From Lachnospiraceae bacterium (GTDB taxonomy: Bacteria > Bacillota > Clostridia > Lachnospirales > Lachnospiraceae), in assembly GCA_017651385.1 (NCBI GenBank), contig JAGCCY010000270.1, positions 1 through 7,816 on the forward strand: a DNA stretch of 7,816 bases. Reading direction: 5' to 3'. Positions 1 to 5,920 of the stretch are shown piece by piece. The position numbers and the translations under genes were made by a program. The notes beneath the pieces are model-generated. The model had not been told where the DNA came from, did not search any database, and was given only the letters and a program-made list of their open reading frames with translations. Position 1 is the stretch's first letter; every line of letters starts with the position of its first letter.

Positions 1-77
1 CTGATAAAAATATATTGAAAAGCCTGATTACCAAGCCCTCCGTTCATAAATGCTATGATATTTCTGTTTCCCGCCAT
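1..77 (-). CDS. Partial GT11-type alpha-1,2-fucosyltransferase-like glycosyltransferase, N-terminus only
   Basis: Reading the minus strand from the ATG at 77-75 gives about 25 residues, beginning MAGNRNIIAF and continuing into the motif GGLGNQAFQY (residues 13-22). This frame stays open to the window edge. GGLGNQ-x-FQY close to the N-terminus is the hallmark of glycosyltransferase family 11 (GDP-fucose-dependent alpha-1,2-fucosyltransferases), where it follows the first beta strand. Such enzymes usually decorate surface polysaccharide or O-antigen-like glycans in the cytoplasm. An AGGAG at 91-95 lies 13 nt before the start, a long but usable spacing; an in-frame ATG at 47-45 lacks a visible ribosome binding site. 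The rest of the gene, and its true substrate, lie outside the window. It follows the ABC gene on the same strand after a gap of about 78 nt, so co-transcription is possible but its role looks unrelated. Confidence 0.72.
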   Translation of the reverse strand, partial: MAGNRNIIAFMNGGLGNQAFQYIFI

Positions 78-155
78 AATATATTAGGAACTCCTCTTTA
101 TCATTTAGGTTCAGAGTAAAAACGTTTTTGTAAAAGAAACCGATTCGATTGTGAA

Positions 156-1886
156 TCATTGTTTGCTCTGTATCCTGTTCATTCTTGCGTAGCTGCCGCC
201 AAGAGCCACAAGTTCGTCATGCGTGCCCTGTTCGGTGATCTTGCCGTTTTCGATCACAAGGATCATGTCGGCATTTCTGATGGTTGAAAGCCTGTGAGCG
301 ATGGCAACTATGGTCCTTGAACCCACGATGCCCGTAATGGCATCCTGGATCTGCTTTTCGGTCTCCACATCAACCGAAGCCGTGGCTTCATCCAAAATTA
401 TGATAGGAGACTTTCTTAATATCGCTCTGGCTATGGAAACTCTTTGCTTCTGACCGCCGGAAAGCCTTAACCCTCTCTCACCGACAACAGTATCATATCC
501 GTCGGGCATCGCCAGGATATCCTCATGGATGTTGGCGATCTTTGCGGCTTCTTTGATATCTTCAAGGCTTGCTTCCGGGAAAGCATAACCGATATTTTCG
601 GCAATGGTCCCGTTAAAAAGGAAAGTATCCTGCAAAACAGGAGAAATATTCTGTCTTAGGCTTTCTATGGTCACATCGTTTATATCGTTTCCGTCTATAA
701 GAATACGGCCCGAAGTGGGCTCGTAGAAACGGGAAATAAGCTGTGTAAGTGTTGTTTTACCGACGCCCGTCGGTCCTACAAGGGCCAGCATCTTACCGGG
801 CTTGCATTCAAAAGAAACTCCGTCAAGCACCGGGATGCCCTCTTCATATGAAAAGCTTACATCTTCAAACCTTATGGCTCCCTTAACATCCTTAAGCGCC
901 TTGGCGCCGGGCTTATCGTTGATCTCGCACGGAGCCTCAAGGACAGCCATTACACGTTCCGCTCCCGCCAATGACTGCTGCATGCTTTCAAGAAGGTTGG
1001 CAAGTCCCGTCACGGGTGCGTAGAAAAGACCGAGGTATAAAAGGAACGCCACAACATCTTCCACCTTTAAGCCTTCTTTGTAGGCTAAAAGTCCGCCGAA
1101 AGCAACCACCAAAATGGTGCCTATCGAAGATATAAATTCTACCGTGGGATGGAATATTCCGCTGTATTTAAGAGCTGTGAGCATAGCCTTTATATGTTCG
1201 AAGTTGGTCTCATCGACCTTATCTGTCTCATATTCTTCACGGCCGAAGGACTGTATCTCGTGGATACCTGAAAGGTTATCCTGAAGCTTTCCGCTTAACT
1301 CACCCATTTTCTTTTGCGATATCTTAAAATATGGTCTTACCTTTTTGGAAAAAATGATACCGGAAACAAAGATCAACGGAAGCGGCGCGCAGGTTATAAG
1401 CGCAAGCTTTACGTTTATGGTTAGGAGCATTATCAAAACTCCGAGAAACGTCACAAAATTAGTGATGGTCTCGGGGATCATATGGGCGTAAAGAAGCTCA
1501 AAATCTCTTGTATCGTTGACGATCCTGCTCATTAAGTCACCGGTCTGCTTGTCGTGAAAATAACCGATGTGCATATGCTCAAGCTTGTCGTAAACCCTGG
1601 TACGAAGATCTCCTACCAGATACCATGCCGCTTTATGGGCAAGATAGTTACTTAAGAATCTGAAAAGAACCCTGAAAAGATAAAGTCCCACAAGGATCGC
1701 GGTAAGTATAAGTATCCTGTGCATACCCTCCGCATCCACGCCTTCGCTTACGATACCCGTCATGGCCGATAATGCCTTCGGTGCCGCGAGATTAATGGCA
1801 GTGAGCATAAATGTCGAAAAAATGGCTATTATATAAAGATTCTTGAATTTGATAGCCTCTTTGCTGAGTTTTAAAAGAAGTTTCAT
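156..1886 (-). CDS. ABC exporter half-transporter (fused membrane and ATPase domains)
   Basis: This 576-residue protein has the standard layout of a type IV (MsbA/LmrA/BmrA-like) half-exporter, which works in the cytoplasmic membrane as a homo- or heterodimer and uses ATP to expel lipids, drugs or peptides. Residues 1-310 form the six-helix membrane domain, with hydrophobic stretches near 17-35, 57-73, 138-157, 160-180 and 250-292. The ATPase domain (about 336-576) is complete: A-loop Tyr347, Walker A GPTGVGKTT at 371-379, Q-loop Gln419, X-loop VGERG at 468-472, signature LSGGQ at 475-479, Walker B IIILDE with catalytic Glu500, D-loop 503-506 and H-loop His531. No residue needed for hydrolysis is missing, so it need not depend on a partner. 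The ATG at 1886 is preceded by GAGGGGG with a 6-nt spacer. It is last in a probable methyltransferase-GNAT-ABC operon, 26 nt behind the GNAT gene. The substrate cannot be read from sequence. Confidence 0.95.
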   Translation of the reverse strand: MKLLLKLSKEAIKFKNLYIIAIFSTFMLTAINLAAPKALSAMTGIVSEGVDAEGMHRILILTAILVGLYLFRVLFRFLSNYLAHKAAWYLVGDLRTRVYDKLEHMHIGYFHDKQTGDLMSRIVNDTRDFELLYAHMIPETITNFVTFLGVLIMLLTINVKLALITCAPLPLIFVSGIIFSKKVRPYFKISQKKMGELSGKLQDNLSGIHEIQSFGREEYETDKVDETNFEHIKAMLTALKYSGIFHPTVEFISSIGTILVVAFGGLLAYKEGLKVEDVVAFLLYLGLFYAPVTGLANLLESMQQSLAGAERVMAVLEAPCEINDKPGAKALKDVKGAIRFEDVSFSYEEGIPVLDGVSFECKPGKMLALVGPTGVGKTTLTQLISRFYEPTSGRILIDGNDINDVTIESLRQNISPVLQDTFLFNGTIAENIGYAFPEASLEDIKEAAKIANIHEDILAMPDGYDTVVGERGLRLSGGQKQRVSIARAILRKSPIIILDEATASVDVETEKQIQDAITGIVGSRTIVAIAHRLSTIRNADMILVIENGKITEQGTHDELVALGGSYARMNRIQSKQ

Positions 1887-1911
1887 GTAAGTCCCCCTCG
1901 GATTTACTATA

Positions 1912-1940
1912 ATTATACATAAGGCTCATATTCCGCGGCA
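1912..1940 (-). promoter_or_regulatory. Candidate internal promoter before the ABC gene
   Basis: On the minus strand a perfect TATAAT (plus-strand 1912-1917) sits in the gap before the ABC gene and overlaps the stop codon of the GNAT gene. The best -35 match at 17-18 nt is poor (ATGCCG at about 1936-1941). A -10 box alone in AT-rich spacer DNA can occur by chance, so this is only a possible secondary promoter giving the exporter some expression independent of the upstream operon. Confidence 0.25.
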
Positions 1941-2488
1941 TGATCGGCCAAAGCCGAATCTACGTCGATCGTATAATCAACTACTTCACAGTGAGCAAAT
2001 TCATCGTCATAGTATTGTCTTATCCTGACTCCGCCAAAAGCTTCCATCGTTTTCCAGGAAGCCGGATTATCAAGATCCGCATCCATGAGCACTTCGTGTA
2101 TCCCGTTTTCCCTGCAGACCTTAAGTGCCAGATACAGGTTTATCTTATTATATCCCTTACCCCGTTCTGTCGGCCTGATTCCGAAACCTATATGTCCGCC
2201 GAATTTTCTCAGACGTTCGTTTAAGGCAAGGCGTATATTGATCATTCCGACTATCCTGCCATCACCTTCGCGGACGAGAAAAAACGTTCTTGCGGGAACT
2301 CTTTCTTCATTCGGAACCGTTTTATAATCCTTTTCAAGTTTATCAAGCCAGCCCTCGTAATCGTCCGTATACCGGTCGAGTCCACCGCTTCCGTTTATAT
2401 CCGAACCGTATTGAATGTGTTCTTTTATATAATCCAGAGCATCGTTTTTTCTTTTAATATCCGGTATTTCAAAAAACAGTCTGTCCAT
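1913..2488 (-). CDS. GNAT acetyltransferase, COG3981-like, with altered acetyl-CoA loop
   Basis: This is a 191-residue GNAT-fold protein, expected to move an acetyl group from acetyl-CoA to an amine on an unknown acceptor. Strands and motif A are recognisable: GRIVGMINIR (77-86), GGHIGFGIRP (97-106) and ERGKGYN (108-114), followed by the late DNPASWKTMEAFGG segment (140-153). The family usually has Gly or Ala where this protein has Asn114 (RGKGYG/A), on the loop that binds the pyrophosphate. The start used is the ATG at 2488, preceded by AAAGG with a 7-nt gap; a longer frame would need a TTG at 2503 with no ribosome binding site. It lies 26 nt after the methyltransferase gene and 26 nt before the ABC gene. 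It is recognisably a paralogue of the GNAT at 6887-7396, which shares the GHIG-(Y/F)-x-I and RGKGY blocks. The substrate is unknown. Confidence 0.88.
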   Translation of the reverse strand: MDRLFFEIPDIKRKNDALDYIKEHIQYGSDINGSGGLDRYTDDYEGWLDKLEKDYKTVPNEERVPARTFFLVREGDGRIVGMINIRLALNERLRKFGGHIGFGIRPTERGKGYNKINLYLALKVCRENGIHEVLMDADLDNPASWKTMEAFGGVRIRQYYDDEFAHCEVVDYTIDVDSALADHAAEYEPYV

Positions 2489-2514
2489 ATATTGACCTTT
2501 CAAAAGAACAACGG

Positions 2515-3273
2515 CTATTCAGGCTTCTTTGTAAGATACAAAACATAAGTATCCTTAAATACTATCCTGCCCCCGTTATTTATAACAGCATTTTTAAGAC
2601 CGTCAAAGAATTCAGTCTTTATGGGCTCCGGTATGACTATATGATCGCAGTGGGTGCCGCAGAAAGAAACATACTCATCGGGATCCATTTCACGTGTTCC
2701 ATAAAAATCATGTTCTTTAAAATCCACAAAACCGTAGTCGGACGCATGGTCATATTTAAAACTTCCATGAGTGTAAGGAATATCCGGCTTATAATACTTA
2801 TCATACAGTTTTTGGATCTCTTCGTAGAGCTTTTCGTTCGGGGTTTTGTAATCGGCTCTTGTAAGCATCATTGCCAGAGTCCCGCCCGGTTTCAGCAATT
2901 CATATGTCTTTGAAAAAGCGATTTCCTCGGGTATCCATTGAATGGTTGCGGCAGAATAGATCAGATCAAACCGCTGCTTACCGAAATCATGGGTAATAAA
3001 ATCATCGTTCACAATGTGGAAATTGGGATATTTTCCATATTTTTCCCGCATCTTCTCAAAAAGATGCTCTCCGAGTTCAATGGCATTATAATCGCAGCCT
3101 GTCATTAAGATCGGATCTGTTGCCTGACCGGTTCCCGGCCCGATCTCCAAGACCGTCTTATCGGGACCGACACTTACATTATCGATAAGAAACCGGAATA
3201 ACTCCAGGCTGTATCTCGGCCTGAATTTGTCGAACTGCTCGGGGATCGTATCAAAGATTTTTCTGAACTCCAT
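2515..3273 (-). CDS. Class I SAM-dependent methyltransferase
   Basis: This 252-residue soluble protein has a Rossmann-type methyltransferase core. Motif I is VLEIGPGTGQAT at 41-52 (the SAM-binding Gly loop), the acidic end of strand 2 is near Glu66, motif IV is FDLIYSAATIQWIPEE at 102-117, and the post-core LLKPGGTLAMM block is at 126-136. The N-terminal FDKFRPRYSLELFRFL pattern (14-29) is typical of the trans-aconitate/ubiE-like small-molecule methyltransferase group (Methyltransf_11/25). The C-terminal half (140-252) is charged and rich in Tyr and Asp, probably an acceptor-binding cap, and I cannot tie it to a known substrate. The ATG at 3273 has a perfect AGGAGG with a 6-nt spacer. It is the first gene of a probable operon with the GNAT and ABC genes, read from an extended -10 promoter about 70 nt upstream, and is divergent from the MFS/regulator pair. 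Confidence 0.92.
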   Translation of the reverse strand: MEFRKIFDTIPEQFDKFRPRYSLELFRFLIDNVSVGPDKTVLEIGPGTGQATDPILMTGCDYNAIELGEHLFEKMREKYGKYPNFHIVNDDFITHDFGKQRFDLIYSAATIQWIPEEIAFSKTYELLKPGGTLAMMLTRADYKTPNEKLYEEIQKLYDKYYKPDIPYTHGSFKYDHASDYGFVDFKEHDFYGTREMDPDEYVSFCGTHCDHIVIPEPIKTEFFDGLKNAVINNGGRIVFKDTYVLYLTKKPE

Positions 3274-3352
3274 ACATAACCTCCTGACCCATGAATCTGT
3301 GACCTGATACGGCGCTCACTTCCCAATTTAAAAGAACTGCCGTTAATTTGAA

Positions 3353-3380
3353 AGTATAGCATAGAAATGAGTATCTTCAT
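3353..3380 (-). promoter_or_regulatory. Promoter of the methyltransferase-GNAT-ABC operon
   Basis: On the minus strand the sequence TGCTATACT (plus-strand 3353-3361) is an extended -10 element, TGN plus TATACT. The best -35 match is weak (ATGAAG at 16 nt spacing), as is common when an extended -10 is present. Predicted transcription start is near 3346, giving a leader of roughly 70 nt before the AGGAGG and ATG of the methyltransferase gene. Confidence 0.55.
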
Positions 3381-3409
3381 AGAAAATATGTCATTTATAG
3401 CTCATTTCT
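3363..3409. repeat. Perfect 9-bp inverted repeat upstream of the methyltransferase promoter
   Basis: AGAAATGAG at 3363-3371 is exactly mirrored by CTCATTTCT at 3401-3409, with a 29-nt interval. The left arm lies in the promoter spacer immediately behind the extended -10 box of the minus-strand promoter, so a protein bound here could affect that promoter. The interval is too long for a typical single operator; two separated half-sites or chance are both possible. Confidence 0.35.
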
Positions 3410-3428
3410 TTTGCCATAACTGTATGCT

Positions 3429-3448
3429 TATTAGATATTTATCTAATA
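3429..3448. promoter_or_regulatory. Operator-like perfect palindrome O1
   Basis: The core TTAGATATTTATCTAA (3431-3446) is two perfect 7-bp arms around a 2-bp centre, and the symmetry extends one A/T pair then one T/A pair further on each side to 3429-3448, for 9-bp arms. This compact, AT-rich, two-fold symmetric form fits a dimeric winged-helix protein such as the ArsR-type regulator encoded by the second gene of the adjacent operon. It lies just upstream of the MFS promoter -35 box and between the two divergent promoters. The assignment of the regulator to the site is inference. Confidence 0.6.
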
Positions 3449-3462
3449 TTTATCATTTTATG

Positions 3463-3478
3463 CTTGACATATATCTAA
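3463..3478. promoter_or_regulatory. Operator-like site O2 overlapping the -35 box
   Basis: The right half TATCTAA (3472-3478) is identical to the O1 half-site. In the same 7-2-7 register the left half is CTTGACA, matching 4 of 7 positions of TTAGATA while containing the -35 hexamer. Its centre is 32 bp, close to three helical turns, from the centre of O1, so proteins on O1 and O2 would sit on the same face of the DNA. A protein here would block RNA polymerase. Confidence 0.45.
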
Positions 3479-3492
3479 TGTTCTGTTATTTT
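3464..3492 (+). promoter_or_regulatory. Strong sigma-A promoter of the MFS-regulator operon
   Basis: A perfect TTGACA (3464-3469) is followed after exactly 17 nt by TATTTT (3487-3492), with TGT immediately before it giving an extended -10 (TGTTATTTT). The predicted start is near 3499, so the leader is about 50 nt. Operator-like sites overlap or flank the promoter on both sides, which suggests it is normally repressed. Confidence 0.78.
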
Positions 3493-3511
3493 ATGTCTAT
3501 CAAACAACTTG

Positions 3512-3527
3512 TTAGATGAGTATCAAA
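3512..3527. promoter_or_regulatory. Operator-like site O3 in the leader
   Basis: TTAGATG-AG-TATCAAA repeats the 7-2-7 pattern of O1 with 6 of 7 matches in each arm. It lies downstream of the predicted transcription start and just before the AAGGAG (3536-3541) of the MFS gene. The left arm also forms part of a second imperfect dyad, ATCAAACAA (3499-3507) with TTGTTAGAT (3509-3517), which pairs at 8 of 9 positions around one base. Either arrangement could hold a roadblock repressor. Confidence 0.45.
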
Positions 3528-3549
3528 TATATTTTAAGGAGACATAAAC

Positions 3550-4830
3550 ATGTTCAAAAAGTATTCAGATCTGGCAAAAAACAGGAATTATATAAAAAGC
3601 CTTTCCGCGGCCCTGATCAACCGTTTCGGAGATTCGATAGATGCCATAGCCTCCTCCTGGATCGTGTATGAATTAACGGGCGAAGCGGCATGGTCAGCCA
3701 TTATCTTTGCAATAAACCGGATCCCAACGATCTTCATAACTCCGCTCGTCGGCCCCTGGGTTGAAAATCACAAAAAAAAACATATCATGGCCGTAACGGA
3801 TCTTATAAGAGCTGTATGTGTAGGGATCATTGCAACGGGACTTCTTCTCGGTTTTTTAAATGCACCTCTCATTGCCGTATTAAATCTGGTCATTTCAACA
3901 GCAGAAGCATTCAGAACTCCGGCAGGCACTGCAATATTGCCTCAGATCATTCCCGAAGAACTGTATTCACAGGCCATCTCTCTTAATCAGTCGCTCTCAT
4001 CCGTGACCGAGCTTGTTGGAACAGCGTCAGCCGGGATCATCATAGCTGTCATAGGGTCATCGGGTGCTATATATATAGATATGGTAACGTTTGTTTTATC
4101 GGCGATCCTTATTTTATCCATGTCTGTAAAAGAAAATGCCGGCAATCATTCCGCTTCGCTTTCTCCGTCTTCCTATATGCAGCAGCTGAAAGAAGGGTTT
4201 GATTATTGCAGAAGCAAGGATATCCTGGTATCGTTTTCGCTGGTCATACTGTTTTTAAACGGTATCCTTGTACCGCTTAACTCTCTTCAGGCACCGCTTG
4301 TCGCAGAAGTTTTCAAAGGTAATCCTTATTATCTGTCTGCTTTTGGGATCACCATAACCGTTTCCATGCTTGTGGGTTCCGTAATATATCCTTCCATAAA
4401 CAAGCGGATTAATGTTAAAATAGCACTGGTGACCATTGCCCTCGGAATAGCGTTTTTTTACATAGGCGTGGTTGCGGCATCGCCTTTGTACGGTAATCGT
4501 TTTTTTGCTTTGACCATCCTTATCGCACTCACCTCCGTTCTCGGTCTGTCGGTAAGTATCGGCAACATGACGATCAGTGTTGAGATGCTTAAAGTTATCG
4601 ATAAAAGCTACCTTGCAAGAGCATCTGCCATCGGAAGTGCTTTAGGCTGTGCGATAATGCCTGTATCCGCTTTCATAGTAAGCATCGCAGTCAGGTTTGT
4701 GTCGGTAAAGACCATATTTATTGTCTCGGGAATTATATCAATAGCATTTTGTTCATATTTATTCTGGAGGTATTATGAATCATTACAGCAACAAAATTCA
4801 GATTATATCGGAGAGCATCTCGCTTCTTAA
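3550..4830 (+). CDS. MFS efflux permease, MefA-like / MFS_3 group
   Basis: This 426-residue integral membrane protein has about 12 hydrophobic segments (near 17-40, 47-68, 79-102, 104-121, 146-168, 171-192, 226-245, 262-281, 289-309, 318-338, 355-380 and 386-406), the length and layout of proton-driven drug exporters of the major facilitator superfamily. Between TM2 and TM3 the segment GPWVENHKKKH (68-78) takes the place of the family's motif A loop, where Gly-(X)-Asp-Arg and basic residues are usual. The opening NRFGDSIDAIASSWIVYELTG is typical of the macrolide-efflux-like (MefA-like) branch. The ATG has AAGGAG with an 8-nt spacer. The gene is first in an operon behind a strong promoter with operator-like repeats, and its last 56 nt overlap the regulator gene. 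The drug or metabolite exported is unknown. An A9 run at 3772-3780 encodes the three lysines of the loop. Confidence 0.9.
   Translation: MFKKYSDLAKNRNYIKSLSAALINRFGDSIDAIASSWIVYELTGEAAWSAIIFAINRIPTIFITPLVGPWVENHKKKHIMAVTDLIRAVCVGIIATGLLLGFLNAPLIAVLNLVISTAEAFRTPAGTAILPQIIPEELYSQAISLNQSLSSVTELVGTASAGIIIAVIGSSGAIYIDMVTFVLSAILILSMSVKENAGNHSASLSPSSYMQQLKEGFDYCRSKDILVSFSLVILFLNGILVPLNSLQAPLVAEVFKGNPYYLSAFGITITVSMLVGSVIYPSINKRINVKIALVTIALGIAFFYIGVVAASPLYGNRFFALTILIALTSVLGLSVSIGNMTISVEMLKVIDKSYLARASAIGSALGCAIMPVSAFIVSIAVRFVSVKTIFIVSGIISIAFCSYLFWRYYESLQQQNSDYIGEHLAS
4765..4830 (+). promoter_or_regulatory. Internal RBS and 56-nt gene overlap coupling regulator to permease
   Basis: The regulator's ribosome binding site TGGAGG (4765-4770) and ATG (4775) lie inside the permease gene, whose stop codon is at 4828-4830. 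The two genes are read in different frames across 56 nt. The next in-frame ATG in the regulator (4868) has no ribosome binding site, which supports the overlapping start. This arrangement would link synthesis of the regulator to that of the pump. Confidence 0.7.
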
Positions 4831-5920
4831 TATCGTGGCAAGACAGGCTCCTTACATAACTTCGTATATGGGAAATAAAGCTCTTAAGTACGGTATAAGC
4901 ATCGGCGGACGCGCTCATGATATAATAAGCGAACTTCAATCGATCGAAAACGAAGCCAGGGATGAATTCAAAGACGATATGAACGATATACATTTCTTCT
5001 TTGACAGCAGCGAAGAGACTCACAGCAGATCCTTCGCTAACCTGCTGCTTATTATCAACAATCTTCATATATCAAAAGAATGTGACAGCTTTGATGAATA
5101 CGAGAATTATCTTGAGAATATAAAAGAAGATGATTATCTTAAGGCATTTTATGATTATATGGTCAGCTTCTACGCGTCTTCCATGGACGATTCCGAAGAC
5201 TTTAAGCCTGCTCTTGCCGATATCGTAAACGCCATCCTTGATATGGAACTGCCCGACAGCGAAAAAGTCAGACTCCAGCAGCTTTTCTTTAACAGAAAAA
5301 AATACTATCCCCGGATCTTTGCACTGCTTAAAAGGTCCGCGGATATCATAAACAAGCATAAAAAAGAGCTCATTAAATTCGGCGATACGACGATCGATTA
5401 CCTGAAAAGGGAACTTGGCGATCTTTCTTTTTCAAAATATGTAGTGGGAAATCTGTACAGCGAAAGGTTATTGGATAAATATCCCGAAGAATGCGATGTA
5501 AGTCTGTGCTATTTCGATCCGGCATTGCTGGGACTTTCTTTAGATGTTCAGAAAAAGAACAATAAAATACAGACTTCTTTGGGCGTAGTCGGAATCATTT
5601 ATCATGACTCACTGAACATGGAACTTCCTTTTAAGTCCATGAAGCAGCTTGACAGCGATAAAGCATTGAGTATCTTAAAACTGCTGGCCGATAAAAGCAA
5701 GTTTGAGATCCTTGCTTCTACTAAGGATAACCCTGCATACGGGGCACAGCTTGCAGAAAAACTGTCTCTTACCACTGCCACGATATCACATCATACTTCA
5801 GCGCTTTTGGAGCATAACCTTCTTACGATCGATAAGGTTGACACCAAGATCTTTTATCGTGAAAACAAAGAACAGATCAATGCTGTCATTCAATATCTGA
5901 GGGATAATCTGCTAAACTGA
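4775..5920 (+). CDS. Long ArsR-type winged-helix regulator with large N-terminal domain
   Basis: The C-terminal part (about 296-381) of this 381-residue protein is an ArsR-type winged helix: LSILKLLADKSKFEIL (298-313), the helix-turn-helix GAQLAEKLSLTTATISHHTSALLEHNLL (323-350) and a wing ending KIFYREN (358-364). Classic ArsR regulators are about 100-120 residues; here about 290 residues precede the domain. They are mostly acidic and predicted helical, with a strand-rich patch near 241-285, and I recognise no family. The usual metal-binding ELCVCDL motif is absent and the few cysteines (103, 240, 245) are not arranged as an ArsR metal site, so a small-molecule ligand held by the N-terminal domain is more likely than a metal. 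The ATG at 4775 has TGGAGG 4 nt upstream, inside the MFS gene. It probably represses its own operon through the TTAGATA/TATCTAA sites at 3429-3527, and is convergent with the adenylyltransferase gene. Confidence 0.82.
   Translation: MNHYSNKIQIISESISLLNIVARQAPYITSYMGNKALKYGISIGGRAHDIISELQSIENEARDEFKDDMNDIHFFFDSSEETHSRSFANLLLIINNLHISKECDSFDEYENYLENIKEDDYLKAFYDYMVSFYASSMDDSEDFKPALADIVNAILDMELPDSEKVRLQQLFFNRKKYYPRIFALLKRSADIINKHKKELIKFGDTTIDYLKRELGDLSFSKYVVGNLYSERLLDKYPEECDVSLCYFDPALLGLSLDVQKKNNKIQTSLGVVGIIYHDSLNMELPFKSMKQLDSDKALSILKLLADKSKFEILASTKDNPAYGAQLAEKLSLTTATISHHTSALLEHNLLTIDKVDTKIFYRENKEQINAVIQYLRDNLLN

Noticed and set aside
118..129. Palindrome AAAAACGTTTTT between the ABC and glycosyltransferase genes as an intrinsic terminator
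   Set aside because: There is no loop and only one central GC dinucleotide, so it would not form a stable RNA hairpin. It is a simple A/T dyad and may be chance.
142..157. GATTC-N6-GAATC dyad at the ABC stop codon as a terminator
   Set aside because: The stem has only 5 bp with two G/C pairs, and the following T-rich stretch on the minus strand is interrupted.
802..1023. Open frame on the plus strand opposite the ABC ATPase domain
   Set aside because: It has no ribosome binding site or family resemblance, and lies entirely antisense to a well-conserved gene.
1940..2327. Two overlapping plus-strand frames opposite the first GNAT gene
   Set aside because: They are antisense to a clear GNAT domain, with compositionally odd translations and no start signals.
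3174..3380. Minus-strand frame across the methyltransferase start and its promoter
   Set aside because: It overlaps the well-supported AGGAGG/ATG of the methyltransferase gene and covers the extended -10 promoter. The translation is low-complexity and Ser/Arg-rich.
4775..5920. Metal-responsive (arsenic/zinc/cadmium) role for the ArsR-type regulator
   Set aside because: The conserved cysteine motif in the recognition region is absent, and the partner is a drug-type MFS pump rather than a metal transporter.
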